A stretch of 36,397 nt of DNA from a virus: positions 1 to 36,397 of the IMG/VR virus record IMGVR_UViG_3300029922_000183. One strand, written 5' to 3'. Positions 28,201 to 34,540 of this stretch are shown in pieces (the stretch's first letter is position 1; the number at the start of each line of letters is the position of its first letter). Position numbers and translations under genes: made by a program. The notes beneath the pieces are model-generated. The model worked only from the letters and a program-made list of their open reading frames with translations, did no database searches and was not told the DNA's origin.

Positions 28201-28757
28201 ACAGCCAGACAGGCATTGCACAGGAATACGCAGTATCCGGCGAATTCATGGCAGCAGCGTTGGCTGGCCTGAATGTCAACCCAGCCAATGACGTAGCAAC
28301 ATCGCTTACGTTGCAGGATTTGGTTGGCTTCTCTCGTCTCCTCATCCGCTACGACGATGCAACCATGAACCTGATGGCTTCGCAGGGACTCGTTATGCTC
28401 ACTGACAACTCCGGTGCGTTGAGCATTCGTCACTACAAATCTACCGACCCGTCGAACCCGATTACCTCGGAACCGACATGCACTACTATCACCGATTATG
28501 TCCGTCAGCAGTTCCGTGGCGACCTAAAGCAGTTCATCGGTCGTAAGTTGGTAAGCAGCCTTGTGAACGACATCACGGCAGTCTGCAACGCCCGTCTCCG
28601 TTCACTGGTTTCGAATGAAATCATCAACGGGTATAAGAACCTGTCAGTTGTTCCTGACCCGAATGACCCGACAACAGTTGATGTCACTGTGACCTTCATG
28701 CCTATGTTCAGCTTGCTCTACATCAGTGTGACGTTTACCGTAACGACAACCTTGTAA
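25224..28757 (+). CDS. giant tail sheath protein with inserted repeated domains
   Basis: An 1177-residue protein, far longer than the usual 400-700 residues. The front (LFGSYAPPGVYTSVIISGGG) is a tail-sheath start, and the end (CNARLRSLVSNEIINGYKNL followed by VTFMPMFSLLYISVTFTVTT) is a sheath end. Conserved core parts include LLIRYDDATMNLMASQGLVM. Between them lie two kinds of repeated beta domains: type A (IQVTVDGVP..VISLNG at about 25500-25640, with copies near 26090-26240 and 26578-26740) and type B (about 25735-26013 and 27005-27305, sharing GNEV/GNSV..TNTIV..TRT). They probably form external decoration on a contractile sheath. GGAG lies 10 nt before the ATG. Confidence 0.85.
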   Translation: MALFGSYAPPGVYTSVIISGGGQPLFGSARIPVIIGEGQQSFTQNNVELFRGSSAVADPQAVNENLSDQVTGTTNTFTTTYFPVVNSGGTGTVTTDPTQIQVTVDGVPATVISLNGTTGSFVLQDIPALGSNLVATYYFLRGDTLISNENLAPQIPVFASLTVSGASSSSIILGTTLPGAVGNEVSLQLVSTGPGVTDSLAVSGYGTNTIVINILKTDSTTRTVVDLHNLVEAGILTLSAGYLTATTPVGTGALSTLSTTHLTGGAGPNSNTQFQVHNLPIVDGTNGGVVTTSPAKVTVKVNGVAVAVSAVDGAAGLVTLVNPVPSTTSTFTITYFTNTYQNTYDLLPASNVASIVEVGLGPNRADFIQDVDYVLGTDSNGNPILNWGASTSTTVGTSNSADTTPFGPADIVTTLVDEHVYLQFAGTGNGNTAVFTLPDVPTDGSGLDNPTDNPNLIQVYVGTNPYLAYQAGAVKVARVNGASAQVTLYNIPSAGSYVYASYYRNTLNDHSYTLSVVNAAQSGQGTYTIANELGYILPVVANSTNTVAASNFATTGIVYPHAFSDAWDEPNAPNETITLTFNNDGSTTTPGVQASLITQGITFTATTTGTSGNSVTIAFTSVGSADSAAITGGGTNALTVDITTSGSATRTTAQIVALFGTYPPTTTGGGIITATGGSSSNAAIASLLHLAGGINPTSVPYTHSYAVTSSLGSSGSHGTGYLDQTYIDATTGFKVTIVNPADALGFGYTQLPSPQYAFAPADTLTFTTSQSTVRYTGSTYVPFGPAQPNNLIAIPGLTTSVVTTFGASTGDTAIVNTYNKSGSGPTVGEFYYVTFTVAKTAADMALQLFDNEADAYTVYGQPSVVNRLSLGVQFLVGNGANVFGCIQVPQQPGLNTASDADFISAIQSLTTNLPGYTKKADVIVPLSTSPTVHQFLSRQLITQATARYKGEGIGFVGYSQYTTSTQAITNAQGLANGRMIAIGNPVAGVQITNSQTGIAQEYAVSGEFMAAALAGLNVNPANDVATSLTLQDLVGFSRLLIRYDDATMNLMASQGLVMLTDNSGALSIRHYKSTDPSNPITSEPTCTTITDYVRQQFRGDLKQFIGRKLVSSLVNDITAVCNARLRSLVSNEIINGYKNLSVVPDPNDPTTVDVTVTFMPMFSLLYISVTFTVTTTL

Positions 28758-28763
28758 TCAACC

Positions 28764-28786
28764 GAGGGGTGGGTAAACCACCCCTC
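28764..28786 (+). terminator. hairpin after the sheath gene
   Basis: A perfect 9-bp stem GAGGGGTGG/CCACCCCTC with a GTAAA loop, 6 nt after the sheath stop. No T-tract follows, so it may be an attenuator or an mRNA 3'-end stabiliser rather than a full terminator. Confidence 0.55.
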
Positions 28787-28806
28787 AACATACTTTGGAG
28801 TTTTAG

Positions 28807-29238
28807 ATGAAAGTTCACACCGTGGTTACTCAGGCGAATGGCATTATCAGCCTTGTCATTCAACCGTCGTTCGTTGGTGACATGACTGACGCTAATGATA
28901 AGGCCCTCATTGCTGCCTTTGGCGACCCTCAAGTGAACATTGCTGGCAGCTTCACAGACCCAAGTAATACCGCTTTCACTTTTCAGTTCCCCACTTCTGA
29001 ACTCTATGTAGGGGTTACAACTCAGCTTTCATCACAGGTAGCTCAGTTCATGCTTGCACTCCCCTCCGGTCCGCCAAATCAATCGGCTCCGGTACAAGGC
29101 CCAATGTCGTGCATTACTCCTAATCCGAGTGAGGCTGCGACAGCATGGCAAGCAGTGGTGGTTACTCGTATTCAAGCGGCGATGGCTGCATTGCGTAGTC
29201 AAGTGTTGGTTCCCTCAATCGGGGATGTAACTGTTTAA
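28807..29238 (+). CDS. putative tail-associated protein
   Basis: A 143-residue protein starting MKVHTVVTQANGIISLVIQP, with a beta-rich front, an FTFQFPTSELYVGVTTQLSS segment and a helical tail (AAMAALRSQVLVPS). GGAG lies 9 nt before the ATG. It sits between sheath and the 480-residue protein; a completion or tail role is suggested by place only. Confidence 0.5.
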   Translation: MKVHTVVTQANGIISLVIQPSFVGDMTDANDKALIAAFGDPQVNIAGSFTDPSNTAFTFQFPTSELYVGVTTQLSSQVAQFMLALPSGPPNQSAPVQGPMSCITPNPSEAATAWQAVVVTRIQAAMAALRSQVLVPSIGDVTV

Positions 29239-29254
29239 GTTCGGAGAAGAATAT

Positions 29255-30697
29255 ATGGCATCAAGACTAATCGCCCGTCGTCGTCAGGAACCAAAAAAAG
29301 CGACTACACTCGTCTCCAAGCAAACGCTTGAACAGGCAGTACAAGAGGCAAATGAGCTTGTTCAACAGTTCGTACGCACCAACGTTCACGATGTACGTCT
29401 TGACCAGCTTGAAGAAGCAATTAGTTTTCTTACCAGCATCCTTAAAAAGTCCCCAGCAGAGATGCAGCAAGAAGGGGCAGCAACACTGGACGACTATTTG
29501 GATGATGCAGTGATGCCAGACATGGCAGAAAAAATTAAACAGGATGTGGACATGATTGCCAAATTTAAAAATGCAGGAGTAGAAGGTCAGGGTCAGGAAG
29601 CTGCGGCACCTGTCATGGCCTCCGGTGTTGACTTTGTTAGTGATCGAGATGAAGACGGTAAGCCTCAAGCTCCCGAATTGGCCGAGGTTCCTCGTCTCGC
29701 CGGGTTGAAGAATGCCGATTTATTTTACGGCAAGAAGGCCGAAAAAGTTACTCCTATCAATGCCCCTAGACCAGCTAAGACGCCGACAGTTAACCCAGAT
29801 GCCGACATTAAACAACTATCCAGCGACGTTCTCGCCAAGATGTTGAAGGCTCTGTCTACAGCGGAAGACCTTATGAATGACAAGGCGGCGAACAAATTCA
29901 TTGGTGCTATTGCCGCAGAACTTGCCCTTCGTCCTGTTGAGGTTGAACAGGAGGCACCCGCTACTGCTCCAGCCGCATCCCCTGCCGCTGCACCTCTACC
30001 TCTTGCCGCCTCGATTATGGGTGGGTTGGTCATCGCTGCTGATGAAGATGGTAACACCAAGGTCGCCACCTCTCAAGGTGGTGCATGGTTTGTGACCGAT
30101 AAGGACACATTCACCATCAAGGAAGATGGTGGTCGCACTCCTGAGATTGGCGAAGCTCACAGCAAGCTGGAAGACAACACCGGCATCAAGCGTCCAGCGA
30201 CTGAGCTTCCCTCAAAGTTCGCTTTTATTAAAGAGGCGGGGTTTTTGAGTGAGGTCTTCGCGGCCATCAAGACTATTCTCGCTGGGACTGAGCCGACCTC
30301 CGAACAATGGAATAGGTTGGAACAACTGGTTGATCTTATTCAGGGACGTGGAAATAAGACTGCTGCTAAAATTGCCGCTGGTGACATGACCGCCGCCAAA
30401 GCTCTTAAGTTGGTTGAGAGGTTGGAAAATGAACTCAAGCGCCTCTACTTTGAAGCAAAGCCAGTCACAGAGGCTCTCGGCTCTCGTCCTGTTCGTGAGG
30501 GAGTTGAAGCGATTTATCGGGCATACAACCTGCTTGGTGAGGCTTCAAAGGCGTTGAATAAGCAGCGTATGCAGGAAGAAGCAGAAGAACAAGCTCTTGA
30601 AGTTAAGGACAAGAACAAAAAGAAGAGTTCCTCGGTTCTCTTTGGATTGGCTCTCGCGGCTGAGGATGAAGAAGACGACGACGAAGAAGTTAAGTAA
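29255..30697 (+). CDS. large helical acidic protein, unknown virion-block role
   Basis: A 480-residue protein starting MASRLIARRRQEPKKATTLV. It has long charged helices (LVSKQTLEQAVQEANELVQQ), an alanine/proline linker (APATAPAASPAAAPLPLAAS), a folded middle (GGLVIAADEDGNTKVATSQG), a helical part (VFAAIKTILAGTEPTSEQWN, then LKLVERLENELKRLYFEAKP), and an acidic end EDEEDDDEEVK. The mix of helices, linker and acidic tail fits a scaffold or chaperone-like virion-assembly protein. GGAGAAG lies just upstream of the ATG. Confidence 0.55.
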   Translation: MASRLIARRRQEPKKATTLVSKQTLEQAVQEANELVQQFVRTNVHDVRLDQLEEAISFLTSILKKSPAEMQQEGAATLDDYLDDAVMPDMAEKIKQDVDMIAKFKNAGVEGQGQEAAAPVMASGVDFVSDRDEDGKPQAPELAEVPRLAGLKNADLFYGKKAEKVTPINAPRPAKTPTVNPDADIKQLSSDVLAKMLKALSTAEDLMNDKAANKFIGAIAAELALRPVEVEQEAPATAPAASPAAAPLPLAASIMGGLVIAADEDGNTKVATSQGGAWFVTDKDTFTIKEDGGRTPEIGEAHSKLEDNTGIKRPATELPSKFAFIKEAGFLSEVFAAIKTILAGTEPTSEQWNRLEQLVDLIQGRGNKTAAKIAAGDMTAAKALKLVERLENELKRLYFEAKPVTEALGSRPVREGVEAIYRAYNLLGEASKALNKQRMQEEAEEQALEVKDKNKKKSSSVLFGLALAAEDEEDDDEEVK

Positions 30698-30701
30698 GTG
30701 T

Positions 30702-30815
30702 ATGGCTTGGTTTGATCGTGGGGTTTATCTAATTCGGAATACGGATATGTATTTACCAACTTCCAGACTATGCGTTACTTCATTTGAACAGCCGATTACG
30801 GCTAAGGAGAATTAG
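30702..30815 (+). CDS. micro-protein before the tube gene
   Basis: A 37-residue ORF: MAWFDRGVYLIRNTDMYLPT, then SRLCVTSFEQPITAKEN. It starts 4 nt after the preceding stop and ends 2 nt before the next start, whose AAGGAG ribosome site is inside it. No family is recognised; expression is uncertain. Confidence 0.4.
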   Translation: MAWFDRGVYLIRNTDMYLPTSRLCVTSFEQPITAKEN

Positions 30816-30817
30816 AC

Positions 30818-31486
30818 ATGGCCCAAGGGGGATACATCTACCAGCAGGGTACGAGCGCACAGACTGAATCTGTCATCTCGTCTCGCTTCAAGATTTTTAC
30901 TGACGTTGTTGACGTGGGTAAGTTCGTGAAGCTTGGCGTCACCTCGTCCTTTGAACTTTCAGAGACGAAGAACGTTGAAACGATTCGCGGTCTTGGTTAT
31001 GGTGACCAAGTGGCAGAACTCGTTCCCGGCGTGACAGAGCCGATGCAGCTAACCATTGCCCGTACTTGTTTGTACCTTGCAAACCTCATGCAGGTTCTTG
31101 GTTACAAGGCTGGCGTCAGCGGTGCGGTTCGTTCTATCCGTCACCACAAATGGCCGTTCGACATCAAGACTGAAATTGTCTTCTCCGAACTTGCCAACAC
31201 CGACTCGAATCTTGGTCAGGCCACATTGGCCGACATCCCGAACGAAGGCGGTCTCAACAACACAGGCAACCCCGGCCTTTACGCTGTGGCAACTGTGTAT
31301 GAAGGATGCTGGATGAGTAGCTATAACACTGGTTATGCTATTGAAACAGCGGCTGTGACTGAAAATTGCACTGTTATGGTCACGGACCTTTTTGACATCT
31401 CTGGTAGCGTGTACGGTGAGTTCCTCGACAGCGGCCTGAGTCCAAATGATACAACTGGTGCTTCGCTCCTCTATAGCATCAGCTAA
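30818..31486 (+). CDS. putative tail tube protein
   Basis: A 222-residue protein starting MAQGGYIYQQGTSAQTESVI. It has FKIFTDVVDVGKFVKLGVTS followed by SFELSETKNVETIRGLGYGD, then a VPGVTEPMQLTIART strand and a beta-rich end (NCTVMVTDLFDISGSVYGEF). The size, beta-rich content and location after the sheath fit a tail tube or tube-initiator subunit of a contractile tail. No sequence motif makes this certain. AAGGAG lies 9 nt before the ATG. Confidence 0.6.
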   Translation: MAQGGYIYQQGTSAQTESVISSRFKIFTDVVDVGKFVKLGVTSSFELSETKNVETIRGLGYGDQVAELVPGVTEPMQLTIARTCLYLANLMQVLGYKAGVSGAVRSIRHHKWPFDIKTEIVFSELANTDSNLGQATLADIPNEGGLNNTGNPGLYAVATVYEGCWMSSYNTGYAIETAAVTENCTVMVTDLFDISGSVYGEFLDSGLSPNDTTGASLLYSIS

Positions 31487-31492
31487 GGTTTC

Positions 31493-31519
31493 GAGCCCTC
31501 GGTGAATAGCTGGGGGCTC
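31493..31519 (+). terminator. hairpin after the tube gene
   Basis: GAGCCC (31493-31498) pairs with GGGCTC (31514-31519) after the putative tube gene. It is followed by CAACCTATACTGA, a 13-mer also present at 6580-6592 next to RNA element 3. Without a T-tract, its role as a terminator is uncertain. Confidence 0.4.
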
Positions 31520-31539
31520 AACCTATACTGAGGTTGTGA

Positions 31540-31683
31540 ATGCCCAATCTGAAAAACCCCCTCCTAAAATTTAGCTCAATCCTTGCCTCGGTGGTTAAAG
31601 AAGCCGCAGGGTACAACGGTTGTTCAAGAGACCAGAATCAGATGAAGAAGCTAAGAGAGACGGTATACGAGTGTCTAGTCTAA
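31540..31683 (+). CDS. small protein with LKNPLLK start
   Basis: Forty-seven residues starting MPNLKNPLLKFSSILASVVK. The MxxLKNPLxK opening is repeated by the next gene (MSSLKNPLFKTPRLSSLKVA), which starts inside its final codons. It may be a truncated relative or a leader for the larger gene, and GAGG lies about 6 nt before the ATG. Confidence 0.45.
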   Translation: MPNLKNPLLKFSSILASVVKEAAGYNGCSRDQNQMKKLRETVYECLV

Positions 31684-33548
31684 AAAACCCGCTATTTAAA
31701 ACTCCTCGCCTCTCTTCCCTCAAGGTGGCTCTCGATGCCATGCTCGAAACTATCGATCAAGAGAAGCATCCCGAACAAGAATACACAACACAAAATGGCA
31801 AGATGATGGGCAAGGGCACCGAGGTCGAGCAAGGCGCGTTGAACGCATCCGTTCCCGGTAGCTTGCTGGCCTCCGCCACGCAGATGTGGTATCACGGTAC
31901 GTCAAAGTTGGAGAGTATTCTTAAATCTGGACGACTTGAGCCCCGAGTTGTGGATGAGGAATATCCCGCTGGTATTTGGTTTGCTTCTCATGTAGAGGAT
32001 GCCGCCCTTTTTGGTGACCAGATTTTGTGCATTACAAATAGGGATTTGCGGAGATTTAAATACAAGGCGATTCCAACTGCTTATGCCATGCTCGTCCTTG
32101 AGCCAATTCCTGTGCAGTATTTGAAGACCATCAAAGCGCCTAAGACAGCTTTGAAAACCTCGAAAATGCATTGTGTCGCTTGCGAGAGCGGGGACTGCAT
32201 CGGTCACGGTGGAACTATCAATGATCTAACCAATACAGTTGTGCCCGGTGCTCTTGAAGCACCTACGGTCGAGGACGCCACCTTCTTTAAAGAGAGTGAT
32301 GGAGATTTCGAGGTATACCGTACAGCCTCAGGTAGGATCGTTGTTGCTGATGCCGCACAGGACGAGGCCGTTAAAAATGAGCAGGAAGAGCTAACTCATG
32401 AGGAAGTCTCTCGTTTTAAACAAGCTGACACGAAGTCCTATGGGGCTGGTACACCGCTTGGTGGCACCCCCACGGCTCCAAAGCCTACAGATGTTAATCC
32501 AAGCCCGACCGCACCGATGCCAAACCCAGTCCCGCCTGTACAGACGCAGAACAAAGGACCGCAACAGCTTCATGATGAGGCACAAGGTGCGCCTCAGGAA
32601 GCTGGCAACCTGACTCAGCAACAATTGAGTCAGGTACTCCAAGCTCTGAAGTCTTCGGGTGTGAAGATACAGAATGATGTTGTAGACGCGGTGGAAGAGT
32701 TTGCTCCTTCTGTTGGAACCGTTGTGAAGGCTGCGGTGCCTATCAAGGAGTCCCCCACTTCGTTACCACCTCGCGATGATATGCGTCGCCATATTGATGA
32801 GACTGCACAGGCTGAGGTTATGGAAGGTGTTGGCAATAATCCTTCACCGGCTCCTACGACACCGCAGCAGCCAGTACAACCTCAAAGTCAGCCAGTACAA
32901 CCAGTCGCTCCCACGGCTCAACAGGAGTTGTTGAAGCAAACATTGTCTTCGGATAAGAAAGCTTGGGTTGAAGATGATGAGGATGATGAGGATGATGAGG
33001 ATGATGAGGATGATGAGGATGATGAGGATGATGAGGATGATGAGGATGATGAGGATGATGAGGATGATGAAGATGATGAAGACGATGGAGCCTTGGGTAC
33101 TCTGTATGGCAAGCCGTTGGGAAATTCAGAAGTAGCCAACACTCCTCAGGAACGTTTGGAGTACCTGAGGAGTCAACTGAGAGCCGAATGTATCAGTCAA
33201 GGTGAACAGACGGAGCTAGAGAGTCTGGTTCAATATATTGAACCAGATGATGTTGAACTACTGGAAGCTGCTGGCGTTCCTGAAGAGGAAGCGATGGCTA
33301 TGCAGGAACGGATGCGTACACCAGCGGCGTCAAAGCCTAAGAAGCGATTCCGCACTACAGATAAGGACAAAAAGTGGTTGCAAGAACTTGGCATTAAGGC
33401 GAGTAAAGTAGCCGTGCAGACTGAAGAAGGCGTCAATCTGGTCTGTCCAGCTTGTCATTCGCCTGAGGCAAAAAAGGTGGAAGATTCAACCGCTGAGGAC
33501 GGCAGCTTGATGGAATGCATCGCGTGCGGATGTTTTTTCGCACTATAG
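31671..33548 (+). CDS. virion-block protein: ADP-ribosyltransferase-like domain, acidic repeat and zinc ribbon
   Basis: A 625-residue protein from GTG 31671, chosen because its MSSLKNPLFK start repeats the upstream small protein; an in-frame TTG at 31620 adds 17 residues. Residues about 75-150 hold MWYHGTSKLESILKSGRLEP, then AGIWFASHVEDAALFGDQIL, which looks like an ADP-ribosyltransferase-type fold (HGTS, then FAS..A..FG). Next come Cys pairs (CVACESGDC), proline-rich linkers, a long Asp-Asp-Glu repeat and a C-terminal zinc ribbon (LVCPACHSPEAKKV, then ECIACGCFF). A virion ADP-ribosyltransferase could be injected with the DNA, as T4 Alt is. Activity is not shown by sequence alone. Confidence 0.6.
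   Translation: MSSLKNPLFKTPRLSSLKVALDAMLETIDQEKHPEQEYTTQNGKMMGKGTEVEQGALNASVPGSLLASATQMWYHGTSKLESILKSGRLEPRVVDEEYPAGIWFASHVEDAALFGDQILCITNRDLRRFKYKAIPTAYAMLVLEPIPVQYLKTIKAPKTALKTSKMHCVACESGDCIGHGGTINDLTNTVVPGALEAPTVEDATFFKESDGDFEVYRTASGRIVVADAAQDEAVKNEQEELTHEEVSRFKQADTKSYGAGTPLGGTPTAPKPTDVNPSPTAPMPNPVPPVQTQNKGPQQLHDEAQGAPQEAGNLTQQQLSQVLQALKSSGVKIQNDVVDAVEEFAPSVGTVVKAAVPIKESPTSLPPRDDMRRHIDETAQAEVMEGVGNNPSPAPTTPQQPVQPQSQPVQPVAPTAQQELLKQTLSSDKKAWVEDDEDDEDDEDDEDDEDDEDDEDDEDDEDDEDDEDDEDDGALGTLYGKPLGNSEVANTPQERLEYLRSQLRAECISQGEQTELESLVQYIEPDDVELLEAAGVPEEEAMAMQERMRTPAASKPKKRFRTTDKDKKWLQELGIKASKVAVQTEEGVNLVCPACHSPEAKKVEDSTAEDGSLMECIACGCFFAL
32973..33086 (+). repeat. 9-bp tandem repeat coding for Asp-Asp-Glu
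   Basis: About 12 units of GATGATGAG, nearly perfect until the last two, which change to GATGATGAA and GACGAT. It encodes an acidic tract of about 38 residues within the ADP-ribosyltransferase-like protein. The perfect DNA identity suggests recent expansion by slippage. Confidence 0.9.
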
Positions 33549-33568
33549 GACTGTATTTATAGAAGCTT

Positions 33569-34435
33569 ATGCCATTCACTAAAGTAGCCAATGCGGAACT
33601 CAAAGAGCCCACTCTGAGCATGTCAGATTGGGGTAAAATGTATGGTATCCATACGTTCGGACGCAAGACCGCCGCATTCAATAAAATCTCAGCCGACTCA
33701 AGCCGCTACTTGCTTAGTCATTGCACAATTATGGCCTCGGTGATGACAGAGGCCGACCCGTTTGACTATCTTATCAAACCGGAGTGTTCACATCTCGTCA
33801 ATAACAATGATGATGCGTGGGAGAACAGTACACTCAAACTCTCTCACCGCTCCTTCGTTGGTGCTTTCAACTTTGTCGAGCACTTCCAGAATTCCAAGTA
33901 CGCGAAGGGGCACATCCTTGATGCTGTCCTCCGCAAGATTCAAATCGCCGGTCCGGAGTGCTGGGTTTACTTTTGCGACATCCTTGTTGCCACCGACCTC
34001 GCTCACGATAAGCTAGTTCACGATATTCGTGGCGGTAATGTTCGTTATCTTTCCATGGGTTGTGTGACCGATTTGGTTATCTGTTCTTTCTGCGGAGCCC
34101 GTGTCACCGACCAGAGCACGTATTGTCACCACTTGAATTTCAACAAGGGAACATTCCTTGTGGATGACGACGGTATCTCACGTCGTGTCGCCGAATTGTG
34201 CGGCCACAAGTCATTACCTAACGGTGGTGTGAAATTCGTGGAAGCGTCTTGGGTAGCAACCCCGGCTTTCCCCGGTGCAGCCAAGCGGTCTATCGTGGCT
34301 GACGAATGGGTAGGTCCGAAGACACCTTATACGCGCAAAGCAGCTAGTTTTGGTGCCTTTGCAAAAGCGGCTTCCGCAGTTGATGTCGGTGAAGCACTAA
34401 TGAGTTCAGATTTGGAAGGTGGCTTACTAAGATAA
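33569..34435 (+). CDS. prohead core protease-like protein
   Basis: A 288-residue protein. The stretch KYAKGHILDAVLRKIQ (His), then LVHDIRGGNVRYLSMGC (SMGC Ser), fits the His-Ser-Asp prohead proteases related to T4 gp21. CSFCGARVTDQSTYCHHLNF adds a zinc knuckle, and FVEASWVATPAFPGAAKRSI matches the SWVxxPAFxGAxxR ending of that family in giant phages. It would cut scaffold and capsid proteins during head maturation. Place between the acidic repeat protein and the partial acidic protein, two possible substrates, supports this. Confidence 0.75.
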   Translation: MPFTKVANAELKEPTLSMSDWGKMYGIHTFGRKTAAFNKISADSSRYLLSHCTIMASVMTEADPFDYLIKPECSHLVNNNDDAWENSTLKLSHRSFVGAFNFVEHFQNSKYAKGHILDAVLRKIQIAGPECWVYFCDILVATDLAHDKLVHDIRGGNVRYLSMGCVTDLVICSFCGARVTDQSTYCHHLNFNKGTFLVDDDGISRRVAELCGHKSLPNGGVKFVEASWVATPAFPGAAKRSIVADEWVGPKTPYTRKAASFGAFAKAASAVDVGEALMSSDLEGGLLR

Positions 34436-34450
34436 TGACTTTCGGGTCGC

Positions 34451-34540
34451 ATGGGGTACGAGAAATTTGTAGCGTGGATAAGTCGAGTTGTTAAATACCA
34501 CACTACGAGAACCTTTATAGGGAATGGAGATTTACGCTAA
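34451..34540 (+). CDS. micro-protein coupled to the last gene
   Basis: A 29-residue ORF starting MGYEKFVAWISRVVKYHTTR and ending NGDLR. Its TAA overlaps the next ATG (TAATG). This coupling, together with the short distance from the protease gene, is the only support. No family is recognised. Confidence 0.35.
   Translation: MGYEKFVAWISRVVKYHTTRTFIGNGDLR

Noticed and set aside
32918-33142. Reverse-strand serine-rich ORF
   Set aside because: It is the antisense image of the GATGATGAG repeat.
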